From: Thermoflavimicrobium daqui
GTDB lineage: Bacteria; Bacillota; Bacilli; Thermoactinomycetales; Thermoactinomycetaceae
Length of the DNA stretch: 64,000 bases
Reading direction: 5' to 3'
Assembly: GCF_003313465.1 (NCBI RefSeq)
Contig: NZ_KZ845665.1
Coordinates: 310,001-374,000 of the forward strand
Under the pieces are notes generated by a model, which saw nothing but the letters and a program-made list of their open reading frames with translations, searched no databases and was not told where the DNA came from. The position numbers and the translations under genes were made by a program. Positions 47,286-54,753 of the stretch are shown here, in pieces (position 1 is the first letter of the stretch; each line of letters opens with the position of its first letter).

Positions 47286-48005
47286 TTATTGCCAACAACT
47301 AGGTGATTTGCTTCGCTTGCGGCCACTTGCTTTGGCCTCTTCTTCTGTTTTGAAATAAATTTTATTAGTATCTTGAATACTCTTCGCTTCACTACAAGTA
47401 ACTTTGTGATAAACATCACTATTTTTAGAAGCAATAAACTCTCCTTGGACTTCTGGATGATATCCATCTGACTGTACATAGTTAGCAATGGACCAGATTC
47501 CTAGTTTTTTATCGCGAGATTTATCCTGAATGTTCAGAAATTCACTCATGATTTTTTTACTTGATGCCGTATGAGTATCTACTCGAGCTAAGCCATTTTC
47601 TAATAGAGCCTTTTCAATGCTTTTTCCGTTGACATAAACATGCACTAAGAGGTTTCCTTGCTGGTCACGTTTTTGCTGGTCTTTGACAAGAGTTACTTTT
47701 TTCGCGGAGTTGATCAAGGTTGCGGTAAATGTTTTAGCCTCTTCTGAAAAAGGCTCCTTACCATATCGTGGATGATCGAGATCAGGTGTGTCAATTGATA
47801 AGAGATGAACAGTCTCTTCCTTGTCTTTCCATTTCACTTTTAAAACGTCACCTGCAACAACAAAAATCTGTTTTGAAGGAACTACTAAATTTTTGCTTGG
47901 GCTAGTTTCTTGGTTAGAAGATGATTCATCAGAAGTACAACCAGATAGAAGCATGGATAGTGATAGAGAAAAAGTAAGGACTGATTTATAAGATTTGAGG
48001 AACAT
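47286..48005 (-). CDS. SNase-domain lipoprotein, active site probably degenerate
   Basis: Secreted lipoprotein of 239 residues. An N-terminal signal ends in the lipobox LLSGC. A staphylococcal-nuclease-like domain follows (VAGDVLKVKWKDKEE, HLLSIDTPDLDHP, ENGLARVDTHT). The C-terminal YHKVTCSEAKSI ... KSPSC segment resembles an Ada-type metal-binding module. Two of the three classic catalytic positions differ: the first Arg (RLxxxDTPE) is His, and the second (DxxGR) is Asn, while the Glu region GKEPFSEEA is kept. Nuclease activity is doubtful. AAGGAGGGAACAAATC precedes the ATG. Confidence 0.82.
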   Translation of the reverse strand: MFLKSYKSVLTFSLSLSMLLSGCTSDESSSNQETSPSKNLVVPSKQIFVVAGDVLKVKWKDKEETVHLLSIDTPDLDHPRYGKEPFSEEAKTFTATLINSAKKVTLVKDQQKRDQQGNLLVHVYVNGKSIEKALLENGLARVDTHTASSKKIMSEFLNIQDKSRDKKLGIWSIANYVQSDGYHPEVQGEFIASKNSDVYHKVTCSEAKSIQDTNKIYFKTEEEAKASGRKRSKSPSCWQ

Positions 48006-48199
48006 GATTTGTTCCCTCCTTATTTAGTAAATCATATCAAAAGAGACAAAATTTGTTTATTTATATTCTTTTCTTTAGTGTATCTAAAAAAGTTTACTGG
48101 AATCAACAAATTTAACTAAACTTAATATAAAATTAAAATGAGATTAATGATAGATCAATAAGTATGATTATTTTAGAAGAATCCTTGGTTCATAAAATG

Positions 48200-48247
48200 A
48201 AAAAATCTCTATGTTCATAGATGATAAATATGAAACATAGAGAGATT
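48200..48247 (-). terminator. Terminator of the ECF sigma operon
   Basis: AATCTCTATGTT (48204-48215) pairs with AACATAG...GAGATT (48234-48247). On the minus strand the stem is followed by TTTTTTC. Confidence 0.75.
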
Positions 48248-48254
48248 GATAGCT

Positions 48255-48482
48255 TTACTTCTGATATAGATGAAGGAACGTAACATAGGTTTGTGCTAAG
48301 CGTTTGGCTTCTTCTTGTGAAATACCATGTTTTATGAGCTGATCTTGGAATAATTTACCGGCTTTTCGTCTCTGAAAGTAGCTATGTGAAAGAGTAGGGT
48401 ATAGTTGCCATAAAAGCTGAATGCTACGAATAATTAGCTGAACGAGTTGCATCTTGATAGGCCATCTATTCAGATGATTCAT
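48255..48482 (-). CDS. Small protein of ECF operon, paralogue of upstream ORF
   Basis: A 75-residue protein I cannot assign. Its C-terminal half (LIKHGISQEEAKRLAQTYVT) follows the same pattern as LVHAGIPQDIAIKMAHDYMV in the preceding gene, so the two look like diverged duplicates. The gene overlaps that one by 17 bases and has no clear Shine-Dalgarno sequence, which suggests coupled translation. It is the last gene before the operon terminator. Confidence 0.6.
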   Translation of the reverse strand: MNHLNRWPIKMQLVQLIIRSIQLLWQLYPTLSHSYFQRRKAGKLFQDQLIKHGISQEEAKRLAQTYVTFLHLYQK

Positions 48483-48759
48483 CGTAGAAGGTTTTATTAC
48501 TAAAGCTGGAGGTTTGAATTAAATCTTTTAGTGAGACCATATAGTCATGGGCCATCTTAATAGCGATATCTTGTGGTATTCCTGCATGAACTAACTCTTT
48601 ATATAAGCTTCCCACTGCTTTACCCATTTCACTAGCTGCTTCAGGAGAGTAAAAAGTTTTCATGATTTGGCGAATAAGCTCAGGGAGTTTTTGAGTACTT
48701 ATTTCAAGTAACTCGGAAATTTCTTTAACAGGGATATGATCAAAAGAGTTTTTACTCAC
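48466..48759 (-). CDS. Small helical protein of ECF sigma operon
   Basis: A 97-residue, probably all-helical protein with no family I recognise. It contains PVKEISELLEISTQKLPELI and LVHAGIPQDIAIKMAHDYMV. The GTG start follows GAGGAGAATGTTAA. It lies 22 bases after the anti-sigma gene and overlaps its smaller paralogue. Position suggests a function controlled by, or modulating, the ECF sigma factor (inference). Confidence 0.65.
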   Translation of the reverse strand: MSKNSFDHIPVKEISELLEISTQKLPELIRQIMKTFYSPEAASEMGKAVGSLYKELVHAGIPQDIAIKMAHDYMVSLKDLIQTSSFSNKTFYDESSE

Positions 48760-48781
48760 TTAACATTCTCCTCTCAAATTA

Positions 48782-49180
48782 TCATTTGCTTTGTAAAGCC
48801 ATTTTGAGTTGTGTAGTAGTTTGATTGAAACTTTTTTGATATAAATCTTTAATATATGAGATTAAGAAAGGTGCTATACCTAAAGGTGAAATGAGTATTT
48901 GCTCTGTCATTGTATAAGAATAAGTAGGAGTAGATAATTGTGGAGAGATAGCGACGAGCGTATTTTGTAAGTCTGTGAACAGCTCTTGCTTAAAATGTTT
49001 ACTTGGTTGATTGGAGAGTTGAGTCATATTCCTTTTGAGCTGTAAGTAGAAAAGAAGTTCTTTTTGACAAGATTGACAGGTAGCAAGGTGACGATAAACA
49101 AAAGTTTTTTGTTTTGTCTCCAGTCTTCCATTTACTACCCACGGCAGTTTTAAGACAATATCCTGACATAGGGTATTCAA
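48782..49180 (-). CDS. Putative zinc-finger anti-sigma factor
   Basis: A 132-residue protein beginning with a compact zf-HC2-like domain. The metal-binding motif is H-x3-C-x2-C (HLATCQSCQKEL) near residue 31, typical of ZAS anti-sigma factors. No transmembrane helix is obvious, although GIAPFLISYIKDLYQ is mildly hydrophobic. Its ATG overlaps the sigma stop codon (ATGA), so the pair is translated in a coupled manner, as is usual for ECF sigma/anti-sigma pairs. Confidence 0.72.
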   Translation of the reverse strand: MNTLCQDIVLKLPWVVNGRLETKQKTFVYRHLATCQSCQKELLFYLQLKRNMTQLSNQPSKHFKQELFTDLQNTLVAISPQLSTPTYSYTMTEQILISPLGIAPFLISYIKDLYQKSFNQTTTQLKMALQSK

Positions 49181-49745
49181 TGTTTAACCTCCTTTCTCAA
49201 TTGCTTTTTTAACTGTTTCCTTAAGTGGTACATCCGGCTTTTTACTGTCCCTTCAGGTATGGATAAGATCTGAGCCACTTCTTGATAAGATAACTCTTGG
49301 ATAAAAACTAGATGGGCAAGCTCTTTCGATGTGGGTGGTAAAGAGTCAAGTAGATTTTCAAGAGTCACATGGTTGACTAATTGGTCTACAAAATCATTCT
49401 CTAGTCCTATCTCTTCTTCTTGAATATCCATTAATTCCTCTAGATGTCGATACTTATGTCTAAGAGTATCCATCCATTTATTACGTGCAATACGTAGAAT
49501 CCAAGTGATAACTGTTGATGAGCCTGAAAAATGACCAGCACCTTCCCAAACAGCTAAAAAGACTTTTTGTATTAGATCTTTAATAAAATGTTCATCTTGA
49601 ATTCGTATCCGATAATAAGCATAGATTTCATCGACTAAATCGAAATAGAGCTTTTCGAAAGAAGATGTATCACCTTCAGAGATTTTAGTTAATAGGTACC
49701 GGTGGCGCTGATCTCGATGGATAGCGCCTTTTTTTGCAAAACCAT
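49177..49745 (-). CDS. ECF-type RNA polymerase sigma factor needing a -1 frameshift
   Basis: Group-4 sigma factor, 189 residues if decoded with one frame change. The ATG at 49745 follows AAAGGG by nine bases and starts MVLQKK. At A-AAA-AAG (49734-49728) the zero frame runs to a stop at 49691-49689 after 18 codons. A -1 shift continues as GAIHRDQRHRYLLTKISEGD into region 2 (VFLAVWEGAGHF, WILRIARNKWMDTLR) and region 4 (LSYQEVAQILSIPEGTVKSR). The sigma frame has no ATG, GTG or TTG before 49473, which lies after region 2. An ATC at 49722 is an alternative start with poor spacing. Mutation, polymerase slippage or sequencing error are also possible. Confidence 0.75.
49704..49735 (+). terminator. 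Plus-strand terminator antisense to the sigma gene start
   Basis: GGCGCT (49704-49709) pairs with AGCGCC (49723-49728) and seven T residues follow on the plus strand. No plus-strand gene precedes it. On the minus strand the same hairpin directly follows the slippery A run of the sigma gene. Confidence 0.6.
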
Positions 49746-49789
49746 GCGAATCATCCCTTTCATCTGTTTATCGTCTTTCTATTTAGTTA

Positions 49790-49815
49790 GTCGTGAAAAG
49801 AAGACAGTAGGTTCA
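49790..49815 (-). promoter_or_regulatory. ECF-type promoter of the sigma operon
   Basis: On the minus strand TGAACC (49815-49810), 16 bases, then CGAC (49793-49790) match the general ECF promoter pattern (TGAAC/CGWC). The sigma factor probably controls its own operon. Confidence 0.75.
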
Positions 49816-50031
49816 TTTTTTATCAAAGGGTTTTTAAAAACAATATTGAATAGAAAATTCATTTATTATTTATCCATCGTAATATGGATGTGTTGGCATT
49901 ATAATCTAAGCAGAAAGGGAAATAAATACATGGTAGTTTACCTAAAAAGAGGTTTTAGCGTGATAATCAAAGACCAACTTACTTAGAAAATGTACGAATA
50001 TGGTATATTAAAGCTTCATGCTATGTTTAGG
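49816..50031 (+). other. Intergenic region between ECF operon and ccpN
   Basis: AT-rich sequence between divergent transcription units, with no gene that I can support. A plus-strand open frame crossing it has no ribosome binding site and no recognisable product. Confidence 0.5.
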
Positions 50032-50034
50032 GAC

Positions 50035-50095
50035 TTGCTATTTAGGAGTAGAGTCATATAGTATATACTATATATGTTAATAGTATAACATATTA
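50035..50095 (+). promoter_or_regulatory. Promoter region of ccpN with palindromes
   Basis: TTGCTA (50035-50040) and TATAGT (50057-50062) form a possible sigma-A promoter with a 16-base spacer. ATATAGTATATACTATAT (50056-50073) is a perfect palindrome over the -10 box, and ATATGTTA/TAACATAT (50072-50079, 50086-50093) is a second inverted repeat. Confidence 0.45.
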
Positions 50096-50131
50096 TAGAA
50101 AATCCTGTTATTAGTCGGGAGGTGAGCCGAC

Positions 50132-50770
50132 ATCGAACTGACCAAACGTCAAGAAAAGATCTTAGAAATTGTAAAAGCGGAAGGACCGATCACGGGGGAA
50201 CATATTGCGGAGAGATTAAATTTGACTCGAGCTACATTGCGTCCAGATTTGGCTATACTAACCATGTCTGGTTTACTAGATGCGCGCCCACGGGTGGGAT
50301 ACTTTTATTCGGGAAAGTCGGCCAATCAGTTATTAGGAGAGCGGATTCGCAAATTACTTGTCAAAGATTATAAATCTCTTCCTGTTGTAGTCGATGAAGA
50401 GACATCGGTTTACGATGCTATTTGTACGATCTTCTTGGAAGATGTAGGAAGTTTATTTATCATTAAAAAAGCAGGATTTTTAAGTGGTGTAGTATCAAGA
50501 AAAGATTTACTCAAAGCAACAATGGGGAAACAAGACCTCGCATCGATTCCTGTAGGGATTGTGATGTCTCGTATGCCAAATATCGTTACCTGCACCATGG
50601 AAGATACTCTCTATCATGCTGCAAAATTAATGATGAGAGCACAGGTTGACTCATTGCCTGTTGTTCGTCCGTTTAAAGGCGATCCTACACAATTGGAAGC
50701 AATTGGACGTATAACTAAAACAACCATTATGAAAGCGTTTGTTGAACTAGGAGAAAATATGACATTGTGA
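50132..50770 (+). CDS. ccpN: Transcriptional repressor CcpN, probable ATC start
   Basis: Repressor of gluconeogenic genes (gapB, pckA in B. subtilis). The 212 residues equal the B. subtilis length. An N-terminal winged helix reads [20 protein letters not shown] and [19 protein letters not shown], followed by two CBS domains ([39 protein letters not shown]). The frame has no ATG, GTG or TTG between the TGA at 50123 and codon 31. GGGAGG lies nine bases before ATC at 50132. A GTG at 50122 is out of frame by one base, so a one-base insertion is the alternative. yqfL and ppdK follow. Confidence 0.88.
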   Translation: MELTKRQEKILEIVKAEGPITGEHIAERLNLTRATLRPDLAILTMSGLLDARPRVGYFYSGKSANQLLGERIRKLLVKDYKSLPVVVDEETSVYDAICTIFLEDVGSLFIIKKAGFLSGVVSRKDLLKATMGKQDLASIPVGIVMSRMPNIVTCTMEDTLYHAAKLMMRAQVDSLPVVRPFKGDPTQLEAIGRITKTTIMKAFVELGENMTL

Positions 50771-50781
50771 GGGAGGAGACT

Positions 50782-51591
50782 ATGATTCAACCTATCGTTT
50801 ATGTTGTATCTGACTCTGTTGGTGAAACAGCAGAGTTAGTGGTTAAAGCAGCATGTAGCCAATTTAATGGGGAAAAAGTGACATTACGTCGAATCCCTTA
50901 TGTCATCGATAAAGAGACCATTTTAGAAACACTCTATGCTGCAAAAGAAGAAAACGCTTTAGTTGCTTTTACGATCGTAGTTCCTAAATTGCGAAAAATT
51001 CTCATAGAGGAAGCCCGAAAATTGGAAATTCCTGTTGTGGATATTATGGGACCTATGATTGATGGTTTAGCGAAAGTTTATCAAGAAGATCCAAAAGGAC
51101 AACCTGGGCTGATTCATCGATTAGATGATGAGTATTTTCGCAAAGTAGAAGCCATTGAATTTGCCGTTAAGTATGATGATGGAAGAGACCCAAGAGGGCT
51201 TTTACGAGCGGATGTGGTTTTGATCGGTGTTTCTCGTACATCAAAAACACCATTATCCATGTATTTAGCACACAAGCGACTTAAAGTTGCTAATGTCCCT
51301 TTAGTTCCGGAAGTGGAGCCCCCTGACGAGTTATTTTTAATTCCCGCAAGTCGATGTATTGGGCTTACGATTGGCCCCAGTCAACTAAATAATATTCGTC
51401 GCGAAAGATTAAAAGCGTTGGGGCTTACTTCTAGTGCGAACTATGCAAGCTTACAGCGGATTTTACAAGAGCTAGAGTATGCTGAACAAGTTATACGCCG
51501 TGTTGGCTGTCCAAGAATCGATGTCTCTAACAAAGCAGTAGAAGAAACAGCTAGTATCATTCTTGACTTGTTGAAAAAAGGGGCTAAATGA
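50782..51591 (+). CDS. yqfL: PPDK regulatory protein (bifunctional kinase/pyrophosphorylase)
   Basis: Enzyme of 269 residues that inactivates pyruvate phosphate dikinase by ADP-dependent phosphorylation of an active-site Thr and reactivates it. Family features are [18 protein letters not shown] at the N-terminus and the P-loop [15 protein letters not shown] near residue 150. ATG 50782 follows GGGAGGAGACT; a GTG at 50767 is rejected. The target ppdK overlaps its end by four bases, which supports the pairing. Confidence 0.95.
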   Translation: MIQPIVYVVSDSVGETAELVVKAACSQFNGEKVTLRRIPYVIDKETILETLYAAKEENALVAFTIVVPKLRKILIEEARKLEIPVVDIMGPMIDGLAKVYQEDPKGQPGLIHRLDDEYFRKVEAIEFAVKYDDGRDPRGLLRADVVLIGVSRTSKTPLSMYLAHKRLKVANVPLVPEVEPPDELFLIPASRCIGLTIGPSQLNNIRRERLKALGLTSSANYASLQRILQELEYAEQVIRRVGCPRIDVSNKAVEETASIILDLLKKGAK

Positions 51592-54236
51592 CGATGGCAA
51601 AAAAGTGGGTGTATCTATTTCGTGAAGGAAACGCACAAATGAAGTCCTTACTAGGAGGTAAAGGGGCAAATCTTGCCGAAATGACAAAAATAGGTTTGCC
51701 AGTTCCTCCTGGCTTTACAATTAGTACAGAAGCGTGCACAGCATTTTACGAAAACAATCATACATTACCAGAAGAATTATTTAACCAAGTAAGAACGGCG
51801 TTTACAGAACTAGAGGCAACAACGGGAAAAGTATTTGGCCAGAAGGAGCAACCATTACTTGTTTCGGTTCGTTCAGGTTCGGTTCATTCGATGCCAGGTA
51901 TGATGGATACGATTTTAAATCTAGGGCTAAATGATGAAACAGTAGAAGGATTAGCTAAACTAACAGGAAACCAACGATTTGCCTATGACTGTTATCGCCG
52001 TTTTATACAGATGTTTGGTAATGTAGTGATGGGAGTGGATCACTACCATTTTGAACATTTAATTGAAAAGCAAAAAGGATTGCGGAGTGTATTGTTAGAT
52101 ACGGATTTAACAACTGAAGATTGGAAGCAAGTTATTCATAAATTTAAAGAATGTATTTATATGTATACAAAAGAAAGTTTTCCTCAAGATCCTCAAGAGC
52201 AAATTAAGAAAGCGATTGTTGCTGTATTTAAGTCTTGGAATAATCAGCGTGCACAAATTTATCGCCGTATTCATCAAATTCCAGATCATCTTGGAACAGC
52301 GGTTAATGTACAAATCATGGTATTTGGTAATATGGGAAATGATTCGGGAACAGGAGTAGCATTTACGCGAAACCCATCTACAGGGCAAAAAGAACTATAT
52401 GGTGAGTTTTTAATCAATGCTCAAGGAGAAGATGTCGTAGCTGGAGTGCGTACACCAGAGCCGATTATCAAACTGAAAGAGCAGATGCCAAAGATTTATG
52501 AAAGTTTTTGTGAGATTGCTCAAAAGCTTGAAGCCCACTACTCAGATATGCAAGATATTGAGTTTACGATTGAACGCGGTAAATTATATATTTTGCAAAC
52601 GAGGGCTGGAAAGCGGACAGCACAAGCGGCTATAACCATAGCTTGTAATATGGTAGAAGAAGGTTTGATTGATAAGCACGATGCTCTCCTACGTGTAGCG
52701 CCAGAACAATTAGATCAAATGTTACATCCTTGTTTGGACAAAGATGCTAAGCTCGACGTCATTGCCAAAGGGCTGCCAGCATCACCTGGAGCAGCTTCAG
52801 GACGAATTGTATTTGAAGCGGATGAAGCTGAATATTTAACCAAGCAAGGATATAAAGTCATATTAGTTCGCCCAGAGACCACACCTGAAGACATTCATGG
52901 AATTCTCGCAGCACAAGGTGTACTAACCAGTCGTGGTGGAATGACAAGCCATGCAGCTGTCGTAGCACGTGGAATGGGAAAAGCTTGTATTTGTGGTTGT
53001 GAACAGATTAAAATCGATCTTCGTAAAAAAGAAATGGCTATCGGATCTCTCACCTTAAATGAAGGGGATTTTATTACAATTGATGGAAGTACAGGTCATG
53101 TGATTCTGGGTGAAGTCCCGCTGATTGAACCGACTTTATCTGAGGAATTTAAGCAATTGCTAGCTTGGGCAGATGAAGTTCGTCATTTACATGTACGTGC
53201 AAACGCAGATAATCCTGTTGACGCAAAGAAAGCAAGAGAATTAGGGGCTGAGGGGATTGGTCTGTGTCGGACAGAGCATATGTTTATGGAACAAAGTCGT
53301 GTTCCGATTGTTCAACAAATGATCTTGGCCGAAACGCTAGAAGAACGCGAAGAGGCATTAAAAAAGTTATTGCCCATGCAAAAAGAAGATTTTTATGGGA
53401 TCTTCCAAGCCATGGATGGGCTGCCTGTTAATATTCGTCTTTTAGATCCGCCTCTCCATGAATTTTTACCTAATACTGAGGAGCTGGCTGTAGAAATTGC
53501 CAAGCTACAGTGCGATGAATCAATGGATCGGATGGAACTAAATAAGAAAGAAACATTACTTAGAAAAGTAAGGAACTTACAAGAATTTAACCCGATGTTA
53601 GGGCATCGAGGATGCCGATTGGGACTTATATATCCGGAGATTTATGCGATGCAGATCGAAGCGATTTTCTTGGCGGCGGCACAGTGCCAAACTGAAGGAA
53701 TCCGGGTAATCCCCGAAATAATGATACCACTTGTTGGACATGTTAATGAATTAAAAACGATGCGTGAACTGGTCAATGAAGTTGCTACAAAAGTTCAGAC
53801 GCAAACAGGTGAAACTATTCCTTATACTGTAGGGACAATGATCGAAGTACCTCGAGCAGCCATTACAGCCCGGGAAATAGCTGCTGAAGCCGATTTCTTC
53901 TCTTTTGGAACGAATGATCTTACCCAAACTACTTTTGGTTTTAGTCGAGATGATGCTGAAGGGAAGTTCCTTCACACATATGTAGAAAATAAAATCCTTC
54001 CTGAAAATCCGTTTATTACTTTGGATATAGAAGGTGTGGGCTCGTTAGTACGCCTAGGGATTCATGAAGGAAGAAGTAGGAAACCAAACTTGAAAACAGG
54101 TATTTGTGGTGAACATGGTGGGGAAAAACGGTCCATTCAATTTTGCCATGATGTTGGACTGGATTATGTCAGCTGTTCTCCATATCGTGTACCTTTAGCG
54201 CGACTATCAGCGGCACAAGCAGCATTAAAGAAATAG
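51588..54236 (+). CDS. ppdK: Pyruvate, phosphate dikinase
   Basis: Interconverts pyruvate, ATP and phosphate with PEP, AMP and pyrophosphate. The 882 residues show the ATP-grasp domain ([20 protein letters not shown]), the swivelling domain with the phospho-His in [15 protein letters not shown] (Thr in this motif is the target of YqfL), and the C-terminal TIM barrel with [23 protein letters not shown] and CGEHGG. The ATG at 51588 overlaps the yqfL stop; an ATG at 51594 has better spacing to AAAGGGG. B. subtilis lacks ppdK, so this marks a different lineage. Confidence 0.96.
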   Translation: MTMAKKWVYLFREGNAQMKSLLGGKGANLAEMTKIGLPVPPGFTISTEACTAFYENNHTLPEELFNQVRTAFTELEATTGKVFGQKEQPLLVSVRSGSVHSMPGMMDTILNLGLNDETVEGLAKLTGNQRFAYDCYRRFIQMFGNVVMGVDHYHFEHLIEKQKGLRSVLLDTDLTTEDWKQVIHKFKECIYMYTKESFPQDPQEQIKKAIVAVFKSWNNQRAQIYRRIHQIPDHLGTAVNVQIMVFGNMGNDSGTGVAFTRNPSTGQKELYGEFLINAQGEDVVAGVRTPEPIIKLKEQMPKIYESFCEIAQKLEAHYSDMQDIEFTIERGKLYILQTRAGKRTAQAAITIACNMVEEGLIDKHDALLRVAPEQLDQMLHPCLDKDAKLDVIAKGLPASPGAASGRIVFEADEAEYLTKQGYKVILVRPETTPEDIHGILAAQGVLTSRGGMTSHAAVVARGMGKACICGCEQIKIDLRKKEMAIGSLTLNEGDFITIDGSTGHVILGEVPLIEPTLSEEFKQLLAWADEVRHLHVRANADNPVDAKKARELGAEGIGLCRTEHMFMEQSRVPIVQQMILAETLEEREEALKKLLPMQKEDFYGIFQAMDGLPVNIRLLDPPLHEFLPNTEELAVEIAKLQCDESMDRMELNKKETLLRKVRNLQEFNPMLGHRGCRLGLIYPEIYAMQIEAIFLAAAQCQTEGIRVIPEIMIPLVGHVNELKTMRELVNEVATKVQTQTGETIPYTVGTMIEVPRAAITAREIAAEADFFSFGTNDLTQTTFGFSRDDAEGKFLHTYVENKILPENPFITLDIEGVGSLVRLGIHEGRSRKPNLKTGICGEHGGEKRSIQFCHDVGLDYVSCSPYRVPLARLSAAQAALKK

Positions 54237-54348
54237 GTCATCTTTGTTATAGTGCGATCGGAAAATTAGATCATTGCAAGAAAAGAGAGAAATAAGTAGC
54301 TGAAATAAGCAATATTCTCGAGAAAAAACGGATAAGCTGGAGAACTTG

Positions 54349-54389
54349 GACCATTTTTTCATGAACCAATCAGAAAAAATGGTCTTTTT
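54349..54389 (+). terminator. Terminator after ppdK
   Basis: GACCATTTTTTC (54349-54360) pairs with GAAAAAATGGTC (54373-54384) and T residues follow. Confidence 0.85.
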
Positions 54390-54753
54390 GTGAGCAACTT
54401 AAAAAAATTTCTCGTTCCTTATTTAAACAGGGTATTTTTTAATTGAAATGATTCTAAAATAAAAGTGAGCAATGGTATTTCTGGCTTTTCAATTCGACAA
54501 TATTTACCATTTCGTTCTTTCTGTTAGTTCATTGCTATAATGGGAAGGAGAACAATCATTTTTGTAGAATAGGAAGAAAAGGGATATATAAAAACAAAGT
54601 TCTACATAATTATAGGGAATTATTACCATAAGGAAATGCAAGGAGTCATGAAGGACTTTGACGAATCATGGCGAATAGATACTAGATGTCTGGAGAAATT
54701 TATATTTTTTGGTAGCATTGTTTAGGGTAATAGAATAGAAAGCAGTGATTTTC
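54390..54753 (+). other. Intergenic region upstream of dnaG
   Basis: This 364-base stretch contains no gene I can support. A 25-codon frame at 54648-54725 has AGGAG only three bases before its ATG. The likely macromolecular-synthesis operon promoter (extended -10 at 54533) lies here. Confidence 0.5.
54533..54541 (+). promoter_or_regulatory. Extended -10 promoter, probable dnaG-sigA promoter
   Basis: TGC directly before TATAAT (54536-54541) is an extended -10 element; no good -35 is seen 17 bases upstream. It would give a 5' leader of about 200 bases before dnaG. Confidence 0.5.

Noticed and set aside
49177-49473. Short sigma protein starting at ATG 49473
   Set aside because: It would contain only region 4; the upstream frame clearly encodes region 2, and a promoter and ribosome binding site lie further upstream.
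49702-49986. Plus-strand frame of 94 codons antisense to the sigma gene start
   Set aside because: No ribosome binding site, starts inside a terminator hairpin, and the product is unlike any protein I know.
50122-50373. Plus-strand frame of 83 codons starting GTG at 50122
   Set aside because: It overlaps ccpN in another frame, its GTG overlaps the Shine-Dalgarno sequence, and its product has no family features; only its first two codons may matter if ccpN has an indel.
54648-54725. 25-codon frame upstream of dnaG
   Set aside because: AGGAG is only three bases from its ATG and the peptide shows no recognisable feature.
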